This document shows, one piece after another, positions 24,801-35,235 of a DNA stretch of 64,000 bases (within the stretch, counting starts at the first letter, position 1; each line of letters opens with the position of its first letter). The notes under the pieces were generated by a model that was not told the DNA's origin, did no database searches, and worked only from the letters and a program-made list of their open reading frames with translations. Origin of the DNA: Kwoniella bestiolae CBS 10118 (taxonomy: Eukaryota; Basidiomycota; Tremellomycetes; Tremellales; Cryptococcaceae); contig NC_089241.1 of the NCBI RefSeq assembly GCF_000512585.2, forward strand, positions 930,001 to 994,000, in the 5' to 3' direction. Made by a program: the position numbers and the translations under genes.

Positions 24801-25438
24801 TCGTGTGTGGCTTTCTCCAATTCCATCTGTTTTGAAGGTGGTAATGAGGAGAATGATACGGATTTGGTAGGTTGCAAGACGGGGGATTGGTTGGCTGATG
24901 CCGCAGGGGTTCGTTTGGGGGTGGTGAATGGTGTTGGTTCAGAGGTGTTTCCTCGGACGAGACCTTCCCACCCTTCTCGGATGATGTAGGCTTGACATCC
25001 CCTTGCGATGGATTGTCTGACGACGGCACGAACTGCACAAAGCGGAGTATTAGCATTGCTCCAGACGACCGCTTTGTATGTGGATAATGTGACCGATGGG
25101 AAAGAATACTCTCACGCCAAGAAAAGCACAAACTCACCAGCAGCATTCATACCAGCACTATCACCCCCCGAGGTCAACACAGCGACATTCTTCTGTCTCT
25201 TATTCCTCGCAGCTGGGGATTTCGCTCCATCTTCAGCTACGGTAGGTACTTTGATACCCTCAGCCTTGTCCAGTAGACCCTCAGAGACACCTTCCAGGTC
25301 CTTTGTTCGGGGTTCAGATTCACCCTGTCGTGAGTCCTGGGGGACGGGCGTCATTGCTTCTGACTGTTGATCTGCGACGTGATTTGGGTTTGATTCTGTG
25401 TCGCTGACTAGAGCGTCGATGGTCTTGCTTGATAGCAT
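21892..25438 (-). CDS. PFK1: ATP-dependent 6-phosphofructokinase
   Basis: Nine exons on the minus strand: 25438-25138, 25032-24493, 24343-24191, 24148-24067, 23998-23557, 23482-23357, 23301-22597, 22531-22401 and 22318-21892. They give 968 residues, the usual size for eukaryotic PFK with two fused halves. The first half has VAVLTSGGDSAGMNAA, then CLAVCGGDGSLTGAD, SMTDLTIGAPTAL, VMGRHCGWLA and LGHTQRGGRPCAYDR. The second half keeps the fold (GAPAGGMNAATR, LLVIGGFEAF, NNVPMTDFSLGSDTSLN, ETQGGMSGYLA) but has drifted in the catalytic positions, as in allosteric halves. It catalyses the committed step of glycolysis in the cytosol. An acidic insert lies between the first two motifs. One intron (24190-24149) is only 42 bases. 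Confidence 0.96.
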
Positions 25439-25948
25439 GATACTTTGTTGTGGTTATTATAATATAGAAAAGAAGAGAATGAGAATGGACCTGTTGAGTC
25501 AAGAAGGGGTCCTTAGGCTGTGGGGATGGGTAAAATGCCGCCGGGACGAAAAAGTTTTGGGTTATGACGTTTACTCGTTTTATTCCGGGGGTCATAGCGC
25601 ATCAGTGATTAGTGATCAGTGATCAATCACGTGTTTATGCCTTTTATAGGGTAATATACTCAATAACCAAACGAGGCACTCCTTGCCATATTCACACATC
25701 ACACTCGCTTGCATTATTAGTCAAAGAGATCTCATTTATCCCTTGTTATTCCGCATTCCGTCACTCTTCATCAACGACCGATCGGGTGAGGATGGACATG
25801 GTAGTGGACGTTTCAAAAAAGTGCATGATTCGTATATACAAGATACAAATGTGTCGCAATGACCAAACGTAGGAAGATAAGGGGAATAAGCCAGCTACAT
25901 AATACCAACGTGACGTTGGACAATACAAAACAACCAACCCCGTCAAAC
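25439..25948. other. PFK1 promoter region
   Basis: Lies upstream of PFK1 and downstream of the ADA3 stop, both on the minus strand. No gene is visible. A short repeat, AGTGATTAGTGATCAGTGATCA, occurs near 25605-25624 and includes a palindromic TGATCA. Confidence 0.5.
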
Positions 25949-28088
25949 TTATGCCCCAACCTCATCAACATCCATCTCATCACCCATCATCCCAATAATC
26001 TGATCCTCCACGGATTTCTCATCCCTCTCCTCGTCCTCCCCTATCCCCTCGTATATACTATTCAGAGGTATCCCAACAACTTGACCCCTAGGTCGTTCCT
26101 TCATAAGCTGTCCAACAGAGTCCAACCAATGTTGTCGCGTCGCAACTGCCTTCTTCAAATTATCAGGTATAGGAGGTTTAATCGATGCTCCACCAGAATT
26201 AGCATTTTTCTTGGGTGTCGAGCCATATTTCTTGATTCGTTTGGCCCAACCGCTCTCGATCGATTTTTCAATCCCTTCTAATAGGTTCGTGTATTCGTTA
26301 TATGCTAATCTCTGTTTGGCTATCTCTGCTAATCGAGATTTACGAGCTTCGTTGAGAAGTGTTTGTTGAGATAGTAATCTCTGAGACTGCCGAAGGGCTG
26401 AGGTGATTTCGTCGTCTTCTCTATTTGCTGGATCGAACTGAGAAAGTAAAATCAACATGAGTCATACAAATTTCCGGTCGCATGAAGGAACTCACTTCAT
26501 CGTGTTCCCCTAAAAGCATTACTGCTTTCAACTCCTTCTTCATCCTTTCTTCCAGATCTACTACATCCACCTTCGCAGGTTCTCTATTCGCCATTTCAGC
26601 TTCCAAAGCAGACGTATCCTGTTTATCCTCATTTTTGTCCTTCTTGTCACCGAACCCTAATCTGCCCACTACAGCAGCGACGACCCTTTCCGTCAGACTA
26701 CCTAAACCCCTTTGCTCATCTACCAATGTATCATCCCGAAGCTCAGTGGTAGGTACGAACCGAGGTAATGTGGGTGGACCGTTGGACTGTTGCAATATCT
26801 GTTGTTGTCGCAAATTCGGTACGGGCATACGAGAGGTGGTGCCGGGTGGATTCCCATCTTCCTCATCCCATATCTCGGTATAATGTCGACCACGAGCAGG
26901 TATCTCAAATGCTTCTGGTGCATCAGCCTATCATGAGTATCGATACCAAAGTCAGCTTATTGCCCCTGCTAAGGGATGCGGGGCGATGACAGCTCACCTT
27001 GAATCCCAACATCGCCAAATCATCCTCCCTCACATCCCTCAGATACGGTTCTACACCACTCCAAAAAGTGGGGAAAGCAACCTGAGAAGGAGCCTTGGCA
27101 TTACTGAAATCTTCGTCCACCTCACTCTGCTTCTTCGGTCCAGGTTTCATAGGCTTCTGTACCCCTGGACGGGGAGGGACGAGTGGTCGGACCGGTACAG
27201 AAGGGAGGGAGAAGTCTATATGGCTTGATGGACCCGATATCGGAGGTGTAGGGGACGGTTCGGTGGGCGGTCGAGAATGTTTGGCTTGAGATAGGGGATG
27301 AGACTGAGATAGTTTGAGCTTTAATCCGGAAGTAGAAGATTGATGAGGATGGGCATGATGGCCGAATTGAGGTGGTGGTGAAAGGTGGTTGAAAGATCGG
27401 TCCCGTGCTTGAGCTGGTTAACCGAATATTCTATCAGCAAGAGATAATACAATTGAAGCAGTAGTGAGATACTCACAAGCAGCTTCATCATCGCTGTCAA
27501 GTACTCTTTTCGTTTTCTTCTTCTTCACATGGCCGCCATAGGTTACGGGTGTACCGTGTCCATGGCCCGGTCTGAACGATGCACTCGAAGCATTTGAAGG
27601 TACCGGTGATACTATGAGCATATCAATCAGCCAATATCCTCCTAATCTTCCCCTTAAGGAGAACTTCGATAGACCTGAGCATGAAAGTTGAGTGAATACT
27701 CACAAGATGTCCTCTCCCTCTTGACTCGCACACTACCAGGACTCCCCACCTTCTTACTCTGACTTTCCACCCTCATTCTCTCGAGAGCTTCCAACCTCAT
27801 CCCAGCCTTCTCATTAGCTTCCAAAGCAGCTCGTTCCCTCTCCTCATCTTCCCGTTCTTTCCTCTTCCTCTTCTCTTCCTTTTTACTCCTTATAGTAGAC
27901 TCATGATGACTCCCACTGCCACTTCCACCTGCCGCTGCCGTGGCAGCTGCTGCGCCGACGGTCTTGGCATGATCTAATAAATGTACCCTTATGCTTTCTA
28001 AGTCATTGACATTGGGCAAGGCGGGATATGTGGTCGACTGGATCAGGGACAGGACGTGGGATTCGTAGGTGGATGGGCGGATCGGCAT
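25949..28088 (-). CDS. ADA3: SAGA complex subunit Ada3/Ngg1
   Basis: Five exons on the minus strand, 28088-27704, 27611-27477, 27413-26998, 26927-26496 and 26437-25949, give 618 residues. The N-terminal part has a Lys/Glu-rich helix (about residues 68-110), followed by a disordered Pro/Ser-rich region. The conserved C-terminal region contains FWSGVEPYLRDVREDDLAML, HYTEIWDEED, GLGSLTERVVAAVVG, LLNEARKSRLAEIAKQRLAY and WAKRIKKYGST. This is the Ada3 core that docks Gcn5 and Ada2 in the histone acetyltransferase module. The protein acts in the nucleus as a coactivator. Start 28088 is the first ATG and matches the family's N-terminal style. Length is in the normal fungal range. Confidence 0.9.
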
Positions 28089-28443
28089 GGTGAAGAGCTT
28101 TCCGGGATCGATGAGTCCATGTAGACACCCTATGAGTGAGTGAAGATGCTCTGAAAGGTCGTGTGGATCAGTCCTGAGGTTTTAGCACAGAGGTATGAAT
28201 AAATATTGGATAATTGATGTTTTTCTAAAGCAAAGAAAGGAAAGACCAGTCAAAGTTGATGTTGTCAGTCTCCCAGTCATGTTGACGATTTACATATCAG
28301 AGGAGTAGCGTATCTACCATGTGAGATTCACGTGGTGGGCTCCCTGTAGTCACATTACACGTAACCAGTCAGCACTTCACGCGTCTTTCATTGTCATAAG
28401 GGAATTGTCGATTGATGTTGTTTTCTGACTTGTCCCGCATCAG

Positions 28444-28565
28444 GTATGCTCATGAAGGCCAATGAAGCTGCTGACACCGTCGACATCGGCCACGTCGCCT
28501 ACATCCAATTGCAAGGAACTTCGGGCACCGGTAGCAAGTCTACCGATGTCAGATTAGCGAAGTAG
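28444..28565 (+). pseudogene. orphan terminal exon of unknown gene
   Basis: A short frame begins after CTGACTTGTCCCGCATCAG, a good branch point plus acceptor, and runs to a TAG at 28563-28565. It reads MLMKANEAADTVDIGHVAYI and then QLQGTSGTGSKSTDVRLAK. The codon use is strongly biased to C-ending codons, as in highly expressed fungal genes. No upstream exon that could join it was found in the preceding 350 bases. It is best explained as the last exon of a gene whose 5' part was lost or moved. The family is unknown. Confidence 0.4.
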
Positions 28566-29392
28566 GGATGACAAGTACGCCAGCCCGCCGTCGATCCCGG
28601 AAGGCTCCCATCAATCAATCAACAGCGCCCTAACTTCCATCAAAAGAGGAGCATGTACAATTCGCTTCCTCCACGACTCAACAGGCGCTCGATCCTTTCA
28701 TTCAGCCATAACAACATCCGAAGTCCATCGCCAATGAGCTAATCAAGGTTTTAGCTTTTTGATGAAGGAGGGAGGGTGTGGGCGTACATTTGATGGTGAT
28801 CAGGTACTTCGGACCTATACAACACACTGACCCCTTTGACACGACACATGTGCGTGGCTGATTTCATGATATTTCCTGAGAACACAATCGTTCCCTCGTA
28901 GATTGATACCTAAGTAGTGTAATCTCTTACATTCTAAGACTAATGGAGTCAACTAAATTGCTCACCTGACACTACTGAGAAAAGAGAACCACGTAGATAG
29001 TAAGCCTTTCCCACTCGCAGCTTATTCGGTTCGGCCTCGGACCACGATCCAAGCTTCCTTTAAGCTCTCGCTTCGATGATGAATCATCATTCTTTGATCC
29101 GATCCACTTCACAGCTTTGAGGGAAGTACGTTAGTATGTTATACCTGCTTTGAGTGTTTCGACTAACCTTAAAAGCCTGTTTAAGACGAATCATCTCCGG
29201 TCATCCATCAGAATCAATCCAAATCTCGGTGATCTCGGTTGCTGGAATGATTGTATGTGGGAAAGTATCTGTGGGTGAGTGAGATTGATGGATGTGAAGC
29301 GAGGCGAAGGTCAGAGAGTCGTGTCTGGTCGATTCCGAAAAGTATGAACCGAAGTTGAATGCTCTCAGCTCGAGATGTGGGATAGCGAAAGG

Positions 29393-29400
29393 TATAAATA
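29393..29400 (+). promoter_or_regulatory. TATA box of family member B1
   Basis: TATAAATA lies 103 bases upstream of the B1 start codon, followed by a CT-rich leader (CCCCTCTTCCTCTCTC). Spacing and context fit a fungal core promoter. Confidence 0.55.
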
Positions 29401-29502
29401 CCCCTCTTCCTCTCTCATCTGATTCCAATCTTCCCATCTCAACTCTACTCAACGATCCGATTTGCCCACGACCAAATACCAAGTCCAAACTCATCCAACA
29501 GA

Positions 29503-31350
29503 ATGTCCGTCTACGCCCTACCCCCTCAAATGACCTCGCACAACCCCACTCCCGTCTCTCAACCAGTATTCCACAACCCCAATTCCAACCAGCCTCCGCA
29601 TGTTCAACAACCTCAATACCCGGGACAAAACAACTACCAACAACACCCCGCTAACGTTGGTTACTCAAGCTCCACCCCGTCCGGAGTGACCAGCCCCACC
29701 CATTCTACCATCACCATTACCAATGGGACCACCATCCCCGTAGCTCATCCGCCTACTATCCACGGTACCACTCCTATCATTTCTGGTAAACCCGTTCAAG
29801 GGGGTGTTGCGCCCGTCCATCCTGAGATCTCCAGCTCGGGCGGTATAATCGTTTTCAACCCTGCTACTGGAACCCAAACCGGTGTCGGATCGGCTCCCGA
29901 CAAATCACAAGGAGGTCCCATCGTTCTCGCCCCTCCAGGTGGTGGTCCCATCGTCGTAGTCGACGCTAACAAACCCAACACTGGCGTGCAAGAACCCAAC
30001 GGTGCGACTGTAGTCTTCAACCCTGCCAAAGGCGACTCCTCCACCGTCCATTCAGGAAGTACCACCGTCTACCACCCTCCCACCACCAACTCAAGTGTCG
30101 TCCAATCGGGAAGTAATACCGTGTATGATTCGGCTGTCGTTCGAACCGGAACCTTGGCCATTCCTAGAGAAATCATCGATAAAGTCAAGTGGGAGACTGA
30201 GGCGTGTTTCTACGTCCCTATCGCCGCTAAGGAATTAGCCGAGAAAGGTGTCATCCACTTGCCTCTCAATGAAGTTGAGAAGACCAAGGCCCATCAATTG
30301 TTGGATTACTGTCTGTTTGGCGAGGGTGCCAATCTTTATAGGAATGTGTTGGCTAAGGGTGACGCTTTGAGGTTTAGGGAGAAGTTGGCTAGCTTCGAGA
30401 AGAAAGGTGAGTTGTGCTCTACACGGATATTCGTCCTTCAACAATATTCCCTCTAAATATCATTGCAAGATCATCCTGAGTTCTTCTCCGTCACAATGGT
30501 TACAGTATGTATGAAGATGTGTGTAGAACTTACTTGACTAATATCCACTTTGGCTCGTACGTAGCCGAGCCTAAAACCGAAATCAACATCTCCTCGATCA
30601 AGGACCAACTCAAGTTCGAACTCAAGAACGATCTCCTCGCCCAACTCAAATCCGAGCTCAAAGCCGAACTACGATCCCAACTCCGAGCTGAAATCATGGA
30701 TGAAGTTCACACCGAGATCTCCAAGATCAACGGCAGGATCGATAAGCTGCAAAATTATGTTGTTGACCTTCATAATAAACAGAATGATGAGTTGTCAGCT
30801 AGGATTGTCGCTGTCGCTAATAGGGTTGATGGGTTGAAGAGGGAGTATAACACTTTCGTCGATCAGGTTCATATCAAGGTGAGCGCCCATCCCCTCAATC
30901 TCACTATATTTCGTGGAAGCTGAAGTCGTACGATGTGAATAGGACATGAACAAGGTTCTCCTCGCTGCTGGAAGATGGGCTCATCCCGTCCCCACCCTCA
31001 AAGGGAACTATGGTCCTGATAGTCTTGAAACATGGAACGATGGGGTAAGTGTCCACATCTCTCCTATCTCTCCTCATAACACTCAACCACACATTAGAAT
31101 GTACAAAAGCAGTCACTAACATGCACACCAACAGAGATGGACCCTCTACGTCCCCGACGTGATCAAAAACCTTCCCTCTGACCAGCTCGACCAATGGCTC
31201 GAATCGTACTGTATCGGCGAACATTCCCGAAACTTTGGTTTCCTCAGAGACGTCCCCGTGCACGTCAAGAAGGCAATCCTATTTCATTTCATCGGTGGGA
31301 AGTGTGATCCCGAGTTCTTCCCTAATGAGCAGAAGGTTCTCCACTTCTAG
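29503..31350 (+). CDS. unknown coiled-coil family, member B1 (full-length, intact)
   Basis: Four exons, 29503-30406, 30565-30878, 30943-31044 and 31135-31350, join in phase to 511 residues. Residues 1-215 are low-complexity, rich in Pro, Gln, Thr and Gly, with loose repeats (IIVFNPATG, TVVFNPAKG, TTVYHPPT, NTVYDSAV). The N-module follows: LAIPREIIDKV, GVIHLPLNEV, HQLLDYC and LRFREKLASFE. A long charged coiled coil comes next (QLKFELKNDLLAQLKSELKA onward, then INGRIDKLQNYVVDL). The C-module spans exons 3-4: MNKVLLAAGRWAHPVP, RWTLYVPDVI, LPSDQLDQWLESYCIG and KKAILFHFIGG. This is the reference member of the family in this window. C-ending codons suggest good expression. No known domain is recognised, so no function is assigned. 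Confidence 0.85.
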
Positions 31351-31878
31351 ATGTCTGATCGGTGAATGCCTAAGGTTCGCCGAGGAAAGGAAAGGAGTTG
31401 GGTAGAGGGATGACGACAGAGTTAGGGAATCTCCTATATATTTGGGTGATTAGAGGCTATTGACTTGAATCGGCTGCGTAATTAACAAAGATTGTATTGT
31501 ACATATTCTCCAATAACTTTAAACAAATTAAATGTTCAATCAATATATGCAGTCGGAACTGTACACAGAAGTTGGTGGATGCCACATTTCCAAACGTTGT
31601 AACAACAGGCAATGGAGAGTTTGGGAGTATGTACGAGGTTAGCATTACTAACGTCAACATCGTACATGACTGGCTAATGCGTACGCGTGTTGTACGCAGT
31701 GACTATCTTGACGACAGCTCAGAATACCACATCAAATTTACAACGCAAAATTCCCCATCAGACCCATCCTTGCATCTCTTTCTACAACGCACAAACCTTA
31801 TCCTGCAAATCCACTCCGATATGTTAGCATTTTCTCAGTATCTTCATACATCTACCTAGTCTCAAAGACTCCCTCAGA
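31351..31878. other. intergenic region between B1 and B2
   Basis: Holds the B1 3' region and presumed B2 promoter. AT-rich, with no coding signal and no clear TATA box close to B2. Confidence 0.45.
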
Positions 31879-32272
31879 ATGTCCGCCCCCCTCCTTGTCC
31901 CGCGGGTCATCCGTTATCATCATGATCATTTCGTTTCTGATCGTCTCGAAGACCTGGCGGTCCAAAGTCAAGTGAATCCTTCAGCGAGCTTAGAAGAGTT
32001 AAACGAGTGGTTACAAGTGTGTAACAAGATGTGTTACATGGACGGGGTCACAGACGCAGACGATTGGGAGGTACAGAGATTCCAAAGCGTCATTCTAAAG
32101 AGAATCGCAAATTGTGAGTAATCATCGCCCGTCTTTTTTTCGCCGTCAGTAATGGTTTAGGTGTTGAGTGATTGACATACAATGCTGTATGGCAGTACGA
32201 AACGATACGCCAAGGACCCAGGATGCCCCGGTAGCAGAAAACACTCAATCGGAATCAGACTTAAGACATTAA
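31879..32272 (+). CDS. unknown family, member B2: N-module-only mini gene
   Basis: Two exons, 31879-32113 and 32196-32272, joined with donor GTGAGT and acceptor GCAG, give 103 residues ending at TAA. The first exon has SLEELNEWLQVC and RFQSVILKRIAN. These match the part of the N-module seen in B1 (HQLLDYC, RFREKL) and B3 (LGRWLEYC, RFKYKLL). After the splice only about 25 polar residues follow, with no coil and no C-module. It may be a truncated duplicate that kept a valid frame, or a small independent gene. It lies in tandem between B1 and B3. Confidence 0.55.
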
Positions 32273-32808
32273 TTTATATGGAACCTTTTATGTTCCAGTA
32301 AGGAATTAACAGATGAAGTTGAAAGAATTGATAATTCCCAAGAGAAATTTGTTATATATATGTGTTTGGAGAATCGATACCTCGAGCTGCTGTTCAAATT
32401 TGTATGTGAGGTTGTCGAAAGACTTTGAGCGCCATTCCCACCTCTTAGGTCTGTCGGAAGTGAATGCACCAACGCAGATCAGGACAAGCTCAACAGTGCT
32501 ATAGAAGGGTTGATACTTGTACTGTTACACTCACAACGACTCTACAGTCAAAAGTGCATTGCAAAGACATCAGGGAATAAAAAGGTGTGCGACATGCAGC
32601 CAGCTGACGACATGATCGTAATGCACGTTCCTTCGCATCATTCCTAACCTTACTTCCAATCATACCAACCATACCTCTCTCCGCCCCTATCGAGCGGTAT
32701 ATATATGATTCCCCACATTCAATAACACATGGCTCATCATTCCTTACTCTACTTTTTCTTTTATTCCCTTTCCGGGACCATTCTCCATCACATAAATCAT
32801 CAGACAAA
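32273..32808. other. upstream region of family member B3
   Basis: Contains the TATA box at 32698-32706, listed separately, and otherwise no visible gene. Confidence 0.5.
32698..32706 (+). promoter_or_regulatory. TATA box of family member B3
   Basis: TATATATAT lies about 105 bases before the B3 start codon, almost the same spacing as the TATA box of B1. Confidence 0.45.
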
Positions 32809-34982
32809 ATGCCATCTCCTCCAGCAATAGCAATTGCAACCCCAATCCCACCTATACTGTTGTGGTCGACCCACAGGAGCAAAGATACAATAATCAGACA
32901 CTCCTGTTCTCAAGCTATCGTACATGTCCCAATGGAAGATGATACTTTGGGAAGATGGTTGGAATATTGCGATGCGATCTATAATACGACAGAGCCAGAA
33001 CTGGGGTTTGAACCGAAATATAAAGCCCAAATTGCGAGATTCAAATACAAGTTGCTCTCTTCCTCATCCATTGAGGAGCGTGAAGAAGGTATGTTACATA
33101 GGTCAACTCCTTTCTGATAAATAGCTCGGAAACTAAATCTTGAAGTAGACTCCTCAGCATATATCCCAGTCTCTGTTGATCAAATTCACCTCATGAGGAA
33201 TACGGCGGGATTGAAGAATCTCCAAGGGGAACTCGCCAATCATGGTAGACAGATCTCAAAAACTGAAGAAGGCATTCTTGAGATGGATGGGCGAGTCCGA
33301 GTGATCGAACACAAGATCCAGCAACAATCAATCAATGCACAGCAGTCTTCTCTGTCCCGCCAATCAGGTAGACCCGACTCATGGTCTATCTGTACTACCT
33401 CTGATCAACAAACTGCCGAGATGGAAGACGATGAGAGCGATGAAGAGTGGGACAAACTCTCAGTGTCACCTCACTCTAACTCTGTCGATCTTCCGGTCAC
33501 ACAGAGTACTCAAGAGACTACCGAGCAATGTCTTGCTGTGCAGGAAGACTCTTTGCACCCCACTCCGGATGTCGAGGCCTTCGCGTCAGACGCATTTGGG
33601 TCTGACCAAGAGCAATATCAATACCCAAATTTATCTCGAACCCTCAGTGATATGGGCTGGATCCTACAGAACTACCATGAGGCTTTCATAAGAGTCTCAC
33701 AAGATATGGAAGGTCTGCGAACTTCCCTGAAAGAACTGGCTGTACGAAACACCTGGGATCCCACCGATCTTATGCTTAAGATCGACAGGTTGGAGTCGGA
33801 AAGCGAAGCGCATTTCGCGAATGATTTTCTTGCGAATGAAAGGCTAAACGAGGTGGATAGATCGTTAAGGGATTATGAGGGCTTGGAAGCTAAAATTGAT
33901 GAACAACATTACGAGATCAACCGGATAGCCCTCAGGGTGGGAGATGGGATTGAACCTGAGGCCAAAAGCACCGAGTGCGAGGGGACAGTGGAGCTCGAGG
34001 TAGGAGATCCTCGATCTGTAATTGGTAAGATTGGTGATCAGCTCGACCAGTGTGTCAAGGCGGATTTATCCAAAGACGAGCCGATGAACTAGATGAGATC
34101 TGATATCATCTCTATCGAGAGTGGTATCAATACCACAACCGATGATACATGTAAGCGCATCAGGGGGTTCGAAGAGACCATAGAGGGGTATACGGTGATG
34201 ATGGACAGTGTTAGAACGAGACTGGGGAGACTTGATTGGAAACATCGTAGGATCGAGGGACAATGTCGATAATCCTGAGGAACTTGTGATGGGCGATGCC
34301 AAGGATCAAGGGAGTGGTACGAGCTTGGGGAATGACCCGAAAGAGGTAATCACCAATGATGCTGACATTCCTCAAGGTGAGTTGTCCCGTCCAGTTCTAT
34401 ATGAGATACCAGCTGAAGCACGTCATAGATCATGCGATCACAGACGCCCAAAACGAAGAAAGACTCTCCGACCTTGAGAAGAGTCATTTGGGACTTTGTC
34501 AGACGGTTTTGGCATTCAGAAAACGAGTCAGGAGACGAGTGAGTCATACTTCATGAAAGTCTTCTTGCAACTGTCTAGTCAGTCAGCAATACTGACTTTA
34601 CTTTCTTTGAATTTTTTTTTTGGGGGGGATACGGCGTAACTAGACGGTCAACATGGGTTACAAACTTGCACAAATCAACGACGAGTTCCACATCCCCAAT
34701 ATCCACATGAAAACTTCTATTGGGACTGATGTACGCTTCTTCATTCTACACCTCACAAACAAGTATCTGTGTTGATGTCATGGGACATATGGAATACTGT
34801 AGACACTCCCCCAATTGACCACTCGAAAGATATCTCAACTTAGCAAGTCGGAATTAGACGATTGGTTGGATTTCTACGATATTCCCCAAAAGCATTTGAC
34901 AACGCCTCGACGAAAGAGGATTGCTCTGTACGCTTTCCTTGGGGGAGTTCCTGGGGCTGATACGTTTTCTGGTGAATCTTAG
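32809..34982 (+). CDS. unknown coiled-coil family, member B3 (full-length; one uncertain junction)
   Basis: Exons 32809-33088 and 33149-34024 carry the N-module (LGRWLEYC, IARFKYKLL) and a long acidic coiled-coil region (LKNLQGELANHGRQISKTEE; LMLKIDRLESESEAHF). Exons 34251-34376, 34429-34538, 34644-34730 and 34803-34982 carry the last coil and the C-module: VNMGYKLAQINDEFHIPNI, LSKSELDDWLDFYDI and RRKRIALYAFLGG. All joins are in phase if an intron of 226 bases spans 34025-34250 (GTAAGA...CGTAG), giving 552 residues. Without it, the frame meets TAG at 34090-34092 and then shifts, although coil-like sequence continues through the 'intron'. So the gene is either intact with an exon-like intron or a recent pseudogene. 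Function unknown. Confidence 0.65.
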
Positions 34983-35235
34983 AGGTCCATAAATCTTGTA
35001 TTGTAGCTTAACTTTGATTTGATGCCCACACCGGGTCTTGTTGTATGGAATGGAGATTGCGATCGATTTTTTAAGAGAAAGAAATGAATGTATCGTGAAT
35101 CGCAAGATCAGGTCAAGTTTTCTCCGAGTTTGACAATGGTGACATGTTGTTCATAGGATACATCGTATCATCTCATTATACATAAACTGTGACTCTGTCT
35201 TCGCCCCACATTCCATTCCTTGCGAATAGAACCAA

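Larger units (their letters stand above)
28089..29502. other. 1.4-kb region with an orphan exon and the promoter of member B1
   Basis: Contains the orphan exon at 28444-28565 and a TATA box at 29393-29400, listed separately. The remainder shows no gene, RNA or repeat I can support. Confidence 0.5.

Noticed and set aside
34610..34628. Long T then G homopolymer run
   Set aside because: Looked like a frameshift site in member B3, but it lies inside the intron 34539-34643, so it does not affect the frame.
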